From an uncultured Candidatus Woesearchaeota archaeon (GTDB lineage Archaea > Nanobdellota > Nanobdellia > Woesearchaeales > GW2011-AR9), in NCBI GenBank assembly GCA_902529885.1, contig CABZYC010000003.1, positions 1 to 50,083 on the forward strand: 50,083 nt of DNA, given 5' to 3'. This document shows, one piece after another, positions 16,282-24,800 of this stretch. The position numbers and the translations under genes were made by a program. Numbering within the stretch: the first letter of the stretch is position 1; the number at the start of each line of letters is the position of its first letter. The notes below the pieces were generated by a model that saw nothing but the letters and a program-made list of their open reading frames with translations, was not told the origin of the DNA and made no database searches.

Positions 16282-17679
16282 TTACCACTTACCGTACTGC
16301 CGATGAACATCTTTAATATTATCCCAGTCATTAGGGATTGTTTTGATTGCACTAAATCTAGTTATTAAATCAGATATTGCATCACGTAAATCAGTTAAGT
16401 TCTGTTGAATAACTGTGTTTTGGGCCCAATAGTCAGTTTTTTTAATTTCTACCATCTTTTTCACCAATTTATATTTGGCATATGTGCCACCAGTTAATGT
16501 TGCGTCCATCAATTTTGCACAATTACTAAGATATTTGTGGCCATCACCTATATGGTTTGAAGATTCACGTTGCAACTCTTTAACAAGCAATGTGTGATAC
16601 CCCTTAACATTTTTGAACAGTTTTTTTACGCGTTTACGTTCAGGCTCACTATCTTTAGACATTGGACCAAAATGAGATACATCATTGAGGTACGCACGCA
16701 AAATGTTCATTATATGCTCTGTGTTTAATTTTGCACCACGAAATTCTATTGGCACAGCTTTTTTAGTATCTTTCTCCACATCTTTAATCAATGCTTTCAA
16801 ACTGGTATGGAACTGACCCAAATTATCACGAACTAGAATTTGATCTTTCGTTTTTACTTGGTCAGACAAAATATCTGCACTATCTTTAAGTGGGCGAAGA
16901 ACAGCCTCAACATGATGTTTTAAAGAAGTGTTAGAAACAGACCTAACTTGTTGTAACATTTCATCAACATCAGATACGTAAGTATTCATAAAACTATTAA
17001 CAAGATTCCAATTTGGACGACCACGAACTGCAGCCTGTGCATTAGCTAATTTTGTGTCAAAATCTTTTAGTTCGACAACCAATGCATGCTTACCGCTTTT
17101 ATCACGGCGGTCAAGCTCGCCAACGTCCCACGTTTGTTCTTTACCAGTTGACACATAATCTTCAACTTGCGTACGAAGCGCAGTCACAACTTCACGGATT
17201 GCAGACACATGCTGCATGTCCCTATCTTTTATTACCTTACGTGTTGCAGTAGTGTGCGTTTCTCTTGATTGAGTCTCAAGATTACTCATGATAACTTCAA
17301 GCTTATCAAACATAGTACGTATTTTACCAGTATGCTTAGCCTTCTCTGCCATGATTATACGCCGGCATTCACGAAGCTTGTCAACAGCAAGAACTAAATC
17401 ATCCTTAAAACGGTCATCTTTACCACGTTTTAAATGATTCTCAGAACTCATTAATTGGCGGTCAGCCTCATGCAATGCGTCAAAGAACGGTTTTAAAACG
17501 CCGCTACGTTGGAGTTTACTTCTGTTTTCTTTAACCTCTTTTTGCCTTTCATCAAACGTTGACTGCTCACTTGCAGTAGTATCACCACGTTTTACGTATG
17601 CATAAATCTCCGTAAAAGTTACATCCATCATTGCACGAAGTTTACGGTTATCATGGATAAATTTTTGTTGATCGTTCAT
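16282..17679 (-). CDS. Soluble coiled-coil protein, last gene of the envelope cluster
   Basis: A 465-residue protein with no transmembrane segment or signal peptide. It is highly charged and almost entirely predicted helical, with many Lys, Arg, Asp, Glu and Gln residues and heptad-like hydrophobic spacing. There are no cysteines and I recognise no enzymatic motif. The ATG overlaps the stop of the 301-residue membrane gene (ATGA), with a strong Shine-Dalgarno sequence (GGGAGG) just upstream. The composition matches the helical cytoplasmic tails of the two genes before it, so it may be their cytosolic partner, for example a scaffold or filament-like component. Function unknown. Confidence 0.68.
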   Translation of the reverse strand: MNDQQKFIHDNRKLRAMMDVTFTEIYAYVKRGDTTASEQSTFDERQKEVKENRSKLQRSGVLKPFFDALHEADRQLMSSENHLKRGKDDRFKDDLVLAVDKLRECRRIIMAEKAKHTGKIRTMFDKLEVIMSNLETQSRETHTTATRKVIKDRDMQHVSAIREVVTALRTQVEDYVSTGKEQTWDVGELDRRDKSGKHALVVELKDFDTKLANAQAAVRGRPNWNLVNSFMNTYVSDVDEMLQQVRSVSNTSLKHHVEAVLRPLKDSADILSDQVKTKDQILVRDNLGQFHTSLKALIKDVEKDTKKAVPIEFRGAKLNTEHIMNILRAYLNDVSHFGPMSKDSEPERKRVKKLFKNVKGYHTLLVKELQRESSNHIGDGHKYLSNCAKLMDATLTGGTYAKYKLVKKMVEIKKTDYWAQNTVIQQNLTDLRDAISDLITRFSAIKTIPNDWDNIKDVHRQYGKW

Positions 17680-18581
17680 GGTCGCCTCCCATTTATACGA
17701 ATTAAATCATTAATCATGTTTTCATACACCTGCATCCGAGCAGCAAAATTGTTTGCCATCTCACGAGTCTCACGGTCACTACGACGTACTCTTCGGAGCT
17801 GTGTCCATGCCTGGTGAACTTCACGGTTCGCTTTACGTAAGTGAGTGTGAGCTTTCACCTTCTGGTCTGGGTCAGTCCAATTGTTAGCAGCACTCTCTGC
17901 TTGTTCTAAGTGCTCACGAGCTTTCAATAACCTACTTTCAACAAACCTGAACTTGTTAGCACGCCGTCGTTCTGCAGCAGAAGCTGATTCAGGACGGCCA
18001 GTTGAATCTTCTTCCTCACTATCAGCACTATTAAATGTGAACATACGCCAAAGATATACAACCATCAAAATTGTCGGGATTAAAATTGCCCATTCAATAA
18101 TCTCATTATAAGATGTTATAACGCCAGGCGGCATACCGCCCGTGGCCCCGGAAGTTGCTGCTTCAAAAGCAGATAGTACAGCAATTGTTACAACAGTGAT
18201 GAAAAACTTGCCAACAATATGGCCCATATTCTCATCTTCACCTTCGCCAACCTTACGTATAATTAAACCGTAGCCACCAAGAATAATGACAATGAACGAT
18301 GTTGCACCGAGTATACCAAAACCTGCAAGCATACTTATTATCACTGCGCTAGGTATACCTATTGCTACTAAAAGACTAATTGCTAAAGATAAAACAGAAG
18401 CAATACGTTTTTTACCACCAATAAAAGAGGGAGATACACTGCTAGTTAGCACACCTTGGAACAATGCAAAAAATAAAATCCAAATTAAAAAGCGGGTCAT
18501 ACCAACATAACCCACAGACGTACCTAACCAACCTAACCCAAAAAGGTTCACAAAATCTATTATTGGGCCTCCGATCGGCAT
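17676..18581 (-). CDS. Multi-TM membrane protein with a C-terminal coiled-coil domain (third relative of the 149/155-residue family)
   Basis: A 301-residue protein. The first ~185 residues hold about five transmembrane helices. The last ~100 form a basic helical domain (SRLLKAREHLEQAESAANN onward) that should be cytoplasmic. The membrane core LFFALFQGVLT...GKKRIASVLSLAISLLV follows the same plan as the 149- and 155-residue proteins: a helix, a short basic loop with paired Lys, then a helix ending near Pro. This suggests one family with a tail added here. The ATG overlaps the upstream stop by one base (TAATG) and the end overlaps the 465-residue gene. No known transporter motif is visible. Confidence 0.72.
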   Translation of the reverse strand: MPIGGPIIDFVNLFGLGWLGTSVGYVGMTRFLIWILFFALFQGVLTSSVSPSFIGGKKRIASVLSLAISLLVAIGIPSAVIISMLAGFGILGATSFIVIILGGYGLIIRKVGEGEDENMGHIVGKFFITVVTIAVLSAFEAATSGATGGMPPGVITSYNEIIEWAILIPTILMVVYLWRMFTFNSADSEEEDSTGRPESASAAERRRANKFRFVESRLLKAREHLEQAESAANNWTDPDQKVKAHTHLRKANREVHQAWTQLRRVRRSDRETREMANNFAARMQVYENMINDLIRINGRRP

Positions 18582-19735
18582 TATATCTCACCCACTTTTT
18601 TATTAGTAGTTTTTTTCATTCTCTTACGTTCTCGATGAACTCTCTTCTCAAGTGTATGTAATTTTTTTATAATTGCTGCAGCCTGCCTATAAAAATCAGT
18701 CCAACTATCTCTACTACGTTCAAATGCATGCTTATTTCTTTCCAATAAAGTAAAAGCCTTCTGAAGTGTAGCTTCTATAGTACTCGCACCGTTTGTTTCA
18801 GAGATCGGTCTTTTTTTATCAACAAACTTCATTATTTGTTTGAACGCTTTTTCTAAAGCTTCATCACCCCTTTTAATACTCGGCACCTTTTTTGTCCGAA
18901 TTATTTTTGCTAATTTTTTATCTTCTTTAACAATTAACTTTCTTTCATTAATTAATGAAACCCATTGAGCCAATGTAAGATTAATTTGATCTTTTAAATC
19001 ACCATCAATATCATTCAAACTAGACTTCAGTTCTTTAATACGCGCGTCCATCTCTGCACGATGATGTTTATTAGCAGAGCTAATCCGATTATAATCATGA
19101 CTTTTTTTATCACCAGATTGATGATTATCCCGTTCTAACTTATTGAACTCTGAAGACCAGATATCAATTAGTTCATTCATTTTTTTAGAGTCATGCTCCG
19201 TTTTTTTAACGTCAGATAAAACACGGTTATAAGCCGTAATCATTCTTTGTTCATCACGCTTTTCTAAACGAACAATATTTTGTCCTTCTCGCTTCCATTG
19301 ACCAAGCTGGCACGCATGTTTTTCTAAACCTTTCACGTAAGCAAATAATGCGGCAGCTTCACGTTTTTTAAGGTTACCAGAAGAGAGATGAGCAGACAGT
19401 GCATGGTATAATGCTTCGAAAGCACCGTACATTTTATCACTTGAACGTTTTTCTAATTGGATCGCAGCAAGCGTACGAAGCTCAGTAGTGTAAAGCCTGT
19501 GAATATCTCTTTCCTCTTTCTTAAGATCCTGATTCTCTTTTTCTTCTGCCTTTTGCAAAGTTGGCGTAATAGGATTTTTTTTCTCATCAGGAGATGAACG
19601 AGGTTTCCTATTAGAAGAAGAAATGCTATTTCCATCATCCTCATTACTTGTTAAACTAAACACACCCAACATGAAAAAAATAAGACTTCCAAACATGCAC
19701 AATGCAGCAACCATCCCTAATGTTTCAGCTATCAT
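18581..19735 (-). CDS. Membrane-anchored coiled-coil protein
   Basis: A 384-residue protein with one N-terminal transmembrane helix (about residues 3-27), a Ser/Asn-rich linker (DDGNSISSSNRKPRSSP), then ~320 residues of highly charged coiled coil rich in Lys, Glu and Arg. The frame is open to a GTG/ATG further upstream (19789), but I choose the ATG at 19735. It gives a 4-base ATGA overlap with the 326-residue gene and places the hydrophobic helix at the extreme N-terminus. With most positive charges after the helix, the long domain is probably cytoplasmic. Function unknown; it fits as a tether in the proposed envelope assembly. Confidence 0.7.
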   Translation of the reverse strand: MIAETLGMVAALCMFGSLIFFMLGVFSLTSNEDDGNSISSSNRKPRSSPDEKKNPITPTLQKAEEKENQDLKKEERDIHRLYTTELRTLAAIQLEKRSSDKMYGAFEALYHALSAHLSSGNLKKREAAALFAYVKGLEKHACQLGQWKREGQNIVRLEKRDEQRMITAYNRVLSDVKKTEHDSKKMNELIDIWSSEFNKLERDNHQSGDKKSHDYNRISSANKHHRAEMDARIKELKSSLNDIDGDLKDQINLTLAQWVSLINERKLIVKEDKKLAKIIRTKKVPSIKRGDEALEKAFKQIMKFVDKKRPISETNGASTIEATLQKAFTLLERNKHAFERSRDSWTDFYRQAAAIIKKLHTLEKRVHRERKRMKKTTNKKVGEI

Positions 19736-20712
19736 GTTGTCGTCACCCTTGTCCCAGATACACAGCCAAACAAAGTACCAGACTTCCAATCAGCAGCTTT
19801 ACCGGCTGCATCGAATAAAGCTTTGTTTTTACAGATATCATAACAAGTACGTTTCTGCGTCGTGCCAGCAGGATACTCAATGTTACCAACACTCTTTATT
19901 TTTTTATCATCAGTCATACAACGCCTATATGTCTTACCCATAGATCTGAATGTATGACCATATCCCTTCCCAACACTTGCCCAGGATGAAAAGCCAGGGC
20001 AACTTATTTCACAAGGAGGCGGGGGAAGATCTGGAGAAACACTAGCATCACCATCACCATCACCATCACCATCACCATCACCATCATCAGAGTTTTCAGG
20101 ATCTGTAGGTATTGCTTCACAACCACGTTTTTTATGCCAACTACCTGCATTAGTTATTTGTTGACCAGCTGGACACGACCTACAATTATCTGAGTTAAAT
20201 GAACAATCACTATTACATGTAACATCACCAATTAAAGTGGGTGTTTTACATTGTCGTTTATTGTAACTATACGTACTAAAAATAGAAGGTTCACAATCTT
20301 CTCCTGCATTCAAAACACCATCCCTACATTCACCGTCGGTTAGGTCTTCATCCTTAATACATTCACCTGAGCCAAAGTCGTATATCATCCCGTCAGGACA
20401 TTCAGTACAACCAGGGTAATTGCTTGCACCATTATCACATTTTTTAGGTACGCAAACACCATGCTCTAATATTTCGTCATCTTCACAAGGACTAGTTGGT
20501 TCAGGGCAAGTATCATCTACACAACAAGAACTACAACCACCTAAGTATATTCCACCTATATTATAATTCTGTAAATCTCCTTGATTTTGCGCAACACTAT
20601 TTGAAGCACAATACGGGTCACCAGGAAAAGCCATGCAAACAACGTGCAACGTAGTTATACCAGTGAAAAAAAGAAACACACCTGCCAACAATATTAATAA
20701 TCCTTTATTCAT
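19732..20712 (-). CDS. Membrane-anchored, secreted cysteine-rich protein with a Gly-Asp repeat
   Basis: A 326-residue protein with an N-terminal signal anchor (MNKGLLILLAGVFLFFTGI). The exported part carries about 30 cysteines, including EGF/disulfide-knot-like stretches (CSSCCVDDTCPEPTSPCEDD, CTECPDGMIYDFGSGEC) and a segment CRDGVLNAGEDCEP that resembles the short CGDG...GEECD repeats of surface proteins. In the middle is a run of Gly-Asp pairs encoded by a hexanucleotide repeat, then Pro-rich sequence and a second Cys-rich domain. Such domains need an oxidising, extracytoplasmic location; the Gly-Asp run could bind calcium (inference). A Shine-Dalgarno sequence GGAGGTG lies 8 bases upstream. 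It probably forms the exposed part of the cluster's apparatus. Confidence 0.78.
   Translation of the reverse strand: MNKGLLILLAGVFLFFTGITTLHVVCMAFPGDPYCASNSVAQNQGDLQNYNIGGIYLGGCSSCCVDDTCPEPTSPCEDDEILEHGVCVPKKCDNGASNYPGCTECPDGMIYDFGSGECIKDEDLTDGECRDGVLNAGEDCEPSIFSTYSYNKRQCKTPTLIGDVTCNSDCSFNSDNCRSCPAGQQITNAGSWHKKRGCEAIPTDPENSDDGDGDGDGDGDGDASVSPDLPPPPCEISCPGFSSWASVGKGYGHTFRSMGKTYRRCMTDDKKIKSVGNIEYPAGTTQKRTCYDICKNKALFDAAGKAADWKSGTLFGCVSGTRVTTT
20047..20082 (+). repeat. Hexanucleotide tandem repeat (ATCACC)6
   Basis: Six perfect copies of ATCACC. On the coding strand these are GGTGAT, encoding alternating Gly-Asp inside the cysteine-rich surface protein. A six-base unit keeps the frame, so slippage would change the length of the Gly-Asp linker without breaking the gene. 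Confidence 0.95.
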
Positions 20713-20713
20713 T

Positions 20714-21163
20714 CTAAAACACCTCCGCTTTCTTTAATAATTGAAAGCTTACATAAAGACCTAAAGACAAAATTGCTATCGACATAGCTACAAACAAAAA
20801 TTGTCCAATTGGCTCCGCTATCTTTTCTAACAATCCATTTGGTGTTAAAAAAGTAATTAGAAGGGGACCCACCCAATTCAATATTTTTTTATTCTTTTCT
20901 TCAAAACCTTCAAAGACAGGTATCCGATTCATAGCTTCTTTAATCAACACGAAGGATATTACTAACAAAGCTATCTTAAGTACACCAACTGAGGCAACAG
21001 ACTCTTGAGTCATCCCGGTCATCCCATAAGGCACCATAGCCATTGTCGCCAGTATCATTTGAATTACACTTGCAAGTTGATCTTGTACGCCACCCATATT
21101 CATTGCGTGAACATTAGGTATCAAAGATAACATAGACAACACTTTTATTAAATTAAATCTCAT
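20714..21163 (-). CDS. Signal-peptide multi-TM protein, paralog of the 155-residue protein
   Basis: A 149-residue protein with a signal peptide-like start (cleavage likely near NVHA) and about three transmembrane helices in the mature part. The central block LLVISFVLIKEAMNRIPVFEGFEEKNKKILNWV aligns by eye with AIIFGVLIKEGMRRVPIFEEFEKKSKHTIQWV in the 155-residue protein two genes upstream. The two are clearly tandem duplicates. The small size and layout recall VirB2/TrbC-like pilins or small channel subunits, but the resemblance is only in architecture. A GGGGGATGATG stretch upstream can serve as ribosome binding site. The end is 1 base from the next gene. Confidence 0.74.
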   Translation of the reverse strand: MRFNLIKVLSMLSLIPNVHAMNMGGVQDQLASVIQMILATMAMVPYGMTGMTQESVASVGVLKIALLVISFVLIKEAMNRIPVFEGFEEKNKKILNWVGPLLITFLTPNGLLEKIAEPIGQFLFVAMSIAILSLGLYVSFQLLKKAEVF

Positions 21164-21165
21164 AT

Positions 21166-21411
21166 TTACATCATCCCCCTATTAGCATAATCAGTCCTGT
21201 ACACTAAATGATTATCTGATTCCAATCCATTATTAATCTCTGCTAAATTCATTGTGTTACCTTGATTCGTATTTGTAATCTGTGGTGCCCCGCTTACACC
21301 TGAACAGATGTCAGCAGCCGGGTCAACAACACATGCTACACCCATGAAAAACATGCTTAAAAACATTAAAATTATTGCAATCCCAAAACAAGCTATTGTC
21401 CAACGTTTCAT
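21166..21411 (-). CDS. Short signal-anchored protein, like the N-terminus of the 326-residue protein
   Basis: An 81-residue protein with an N-terminal hydrophobic helix (about residues 4-26) and a short polar exported part with two cysteines (CVVDPAADIC), then an Asn/Gln-rich tail. The segment GVACVVDPAADIC and the following NTNQGN parallel HVVCMAFPGDPYC and AQNQGD in the first 50 residues of the 326-residue protein. It therefore looks like a short version of that protein without the cysteine-rich region. It sits between the two multi-TM paralogs, with gaps of 1-2 bases and a strong Shine-Dalgarno sequence (GGAGGCAG). Real rather than spurious because of the spacing, signal and parallel. Confidence 0.7.
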   Translation of the reverse strand: MKRWTIACFGIAIILMFLSMFFMGVACVVDPAADICSGVSGAPQITNTNQGNTMNLAEINNGLESDNHLVYRTDYANRGMM

Positions 21412-21412
21412 A

Positions 21413-21880
21413 TTAGTATCCTGCCTCCTCTCTGCCCCAATCCCAGATATGCTTACACATAAAAAAGACTACGATACCCACTAATCCAACAAAAATAAGT
21501 AGAACTAAATCAGCTATCCCTTCAGACATACCAAGGATTAATTGAACTGGTGTCAAAACAACTAGTAATAACGATAAAACCCATTGAATGGTATGCTTGC
21601 TTTTCTTTTCAAACTCTTCAAAGATTGGTACCCTACGCATACCTTCTTTAATTAATACACCAAATATTATTGCGCATGCAATTTTTAACAACCCGGCAGA
21701 CGTAAGTTGTTCAATCGGTAAATTTTTCACTGCATTATAATCAGGAGATAACCTCACAAAAAGTAAGCCTATAGCTTGAACTATTTCCACTATTTTCCCA
21801 ATCGAATTTTGAAACATGTTAGCCTGCGTTTGAGCGAACACGGCTGGCACACTAGCCAAGAATAACATTAATCGCTTCAT
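21413..21880 (-). CDS. Signal-peptide multi-TM protein, first copy of the tandem family
   Basis: A 155-residue protein. The signal peptide MKRLMLFLASVPAVFA probably ends at Ala16. There follow an amphipathic helix and three transmembrane helices (about residues 64-80, 93-115 and 118-143), and a short charged C-terminus. Paralog of the 149-residue protein (see the shared LIKEgMrRvPIFEeFEkK block). The start overlaps the stop of the 1271-residue gene (ATGA), and GAGGTGGG precedes it. I know of no enzyme with this pattern; a small membrane subunit of an assembly is most likely. Confidence 0.74.
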   Translation of the reverse strand: MKRLMLFLASVPAVFAQTQANMFQNSIGKIVEIVQAIGLLFVRLSPDYNAVKNLPIEQLTSAGLLKIACAIIFGVLIKEGMRRVPIFEEFEKKSKHTIQWVLSLLLVVLTPVQLILGMSEGIADLVLLIFVGLVGIVVFFMCKHIWDWGREEAGY

Positions 21881-24800
21881 TTTTTCCCACCTCTATTTTC
21901 ACCTATCAATCTCACTGCCTCTTCTAACGCCTCAGAAATACGTTTGTTACAATATTCCTCTTCCGCATCCATCTTAAGTGAATATTGTTTAATGTGTCCA
22001 ATTGCCTTGTCAATATGTGCTATTGATTGAGAGATTAACTGCATTATCTGTTTAGGACTATTATTTTGTTGAGGTTTACCCATAGTGTCAACACCGGTTT
22101 TTAACCTGACCTTAACTTCTTCGAGCATACTAAACATGTTATGTGTCTCTTTAATCAACTTTGAATAATTACGTTTAAACCGACTATAATAAGAATATCT
22201 TGTTGCTTCGGCCCGAACTAATTGTTTAGCAGAAGGTTTGTTAAACAGTTCTTGTAATTGTTCAACATCACCCTTAAACTTCTTATAACCACCTGCTATC
22301 CCATCGAACATTCCATCAATCTGGGTAACATTTAATTGTGCTAATTTATCCACACTATTAATATCATTTAATTTGACCTTAATTTTTTCTAATTCATTTT
22401 CGTCAGCGATTATCTTCAAGGTTTCACCTTGTAAAATCTTATTAAATTGAATTACCTTATGTTCCATCTCAGGATTTTTAGAAACTTCTTCTGCAAACTT
22501 AATTTGCCTACGGGACAAGTGATGTTCTTTCCATACATTCTTTAAAGATTCACTTTGCTTATGTTTCAAAAGGTATGCATTTAATACATCTATCTTCACA
22601 GACGGCTTATCCTTAATATCTACCAAAGGACCAAACTTAGCACCTATACTTGCATCAATTAATGCACACACCGCAATTTGAGATAACTTGTCTTTACTAA
22701 GCAATTTCATTGCATGATTCCAAACTATAGGGATGTCATGCAAAACACCTGGAAGTGTAATGAAGTTGTGAATGTAATCGTCAACTTTCCCATCGTAAGC
22801 AGCATTCCTGTTTGCATCTTTATCATACGCCATATCATTAAGCCAAGTGTTTAAATTGTCATTACCATATTCTTTAGCAAGATGCACTAAGTCCCTAATG
22901 CCTTTCACCCCACCTAAGTGTACCAACGTATTCTGTTGTGGTAACCCAGGAATATGAGGCACTAAAGCAGAGTATAATATCTCATTCACCATTTTCGTAG
23001 TATCTCCATCACGGCCACTTAATGCGTACAACAATACTTCAATCAAAAATGTACTCCCCGATGAGCCAGTCGGCATTTGATGTTTTGCTTGGCTAAGCAT
23101 ATGGGCATTAACCTTAAGAGTACCCAAAATTGCCAGGACATAATAATTCTTTTCATCTGAGTCTCTTAGACATCCCCTCACTTGCCTCTCAACATCACGG
23201 ACATATTTAGACCCACTAATTACCTCGGAAGCAATCTGCTCTATATTTTTTAAACAATCTTTATTGACAGACAACCTTGGACGTATAATTGGTTCATTAA
23301 TTTTATCTTGGATCTTCTTCAAATCAAATCCGTGTGGTACAACATCTTCCAAAATGATACCAGGCTCTACTCCTACTTCTTTACCAACAACACGGTCATA
23401 CTTCGTAACACCATCAGCGTCAGCAAGGTTTAATATTGATTCAAATAATATGCAACCGTGTTTGTCCCACAGAGGTTTTATTTCACCTACTACTTTGGAT
23501 AAACGATTACCTTCCTCAGCAAAAAAATCAGTCGTACTCTTAAATCGTTCACGTGTTTCATTAAACAATTTTAATTCTTCGGGGCTACCTTTCGAATGAT
23601 TTTTGGCCGCAATACCGTTCTTTTGTTCCAATAACTTCAAAAATTGATTAATATGGTCTGCCCATCCACGGTAAAAACCATCATATATCCGTTGAAGGTC
23701 AGTATACAATGCACGCATCTCATCAGTCACACGATTATCTTTTGTTTGAATCAGTTTTGTTAAGTATGAATACAATGCCTCAAAACCATCTACAGGGATT
23801 TGTTGCCCAGTTGCTTTCTCAACACGCACCTCTACCAAATAGAATTCAGCTAGAGACTGTAAGTTCTCCCAACTATCCATCAACCTAGGAGAATCAGCGT
23901 GCACTTTTGTTATACGGTCTGCGTAGTGAGCGATACCTCGTTTACCAACCCACCAATCATACCAATCCTGAGTCTTCTTACTACATTTCACGTCAGTTGG
24001 AATTATAGGAATCGGTTTTATACCATGAGATAATGGAACCATAGATATGCCCATACCTTGCACTTCATCTTTACATAAGCCCTTTACACCCCATTTATTT
24101 ACTTTCTTAGCTTCATTAATTGCATAAAATAGACCTAACCTGAAATCCTCGTTTTGGTACAACGACTTTTTTGGGTTGAGTTCAACATAAACTTTTTTCA
24201 TTTTGTCAACATGTGAACGGTACAAAGATACGATTGCTTCAAACTCATTAACCATCATTGGAATTTGACTCTCATCAGCTAACATATTCAATTTTTTCAA
24301 AAAAGATTGTACACTACTAAAATAGATGAATTCTTTATTCTTATTTAATTCTAAAACACTATATACTCTTGATAATTCTTCAAAAGCAAAATGCATCTTT
24401 TTGTGTTCATTTTTATCAAAACGGAACTCACCTTTTTTATCAGATAAAAATGCGTGTAGCATTTGTATACCATCACGTAAACGGTAATCACTTTTTGCAT
24501 CACGCTTATCATCATAACGCCGTAAACAAATTAATAGGTCTTCACTTGCATCACGAAGTTTTTTTCGTGAATTCAAAGTTTTAAGACTTATATCTAATTT
24601 ATATAAGATATAGCCAATATGCCGCGGATCATTTTTATGGTCCCACAACCATTTAATCCCATAGCCATTGGTAGCCCAACAATTCCACCATGCTTCAAAC
24701 TCAGACCAATCAACAGGGCCTAATTTTGGATCTAATGTGAATAATGCACCAAATAGCCGATAATTCCACAATGTTTTCTCTACACGGTTAATACAGGAGA

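Noticed and set aside
20041-20090. Short tandem repeat as a possible CRISPR array
   Set aside because: Units of 6 bases without spacers, and in frame with a Gly-Asp run, so it is a coding microsatellite.
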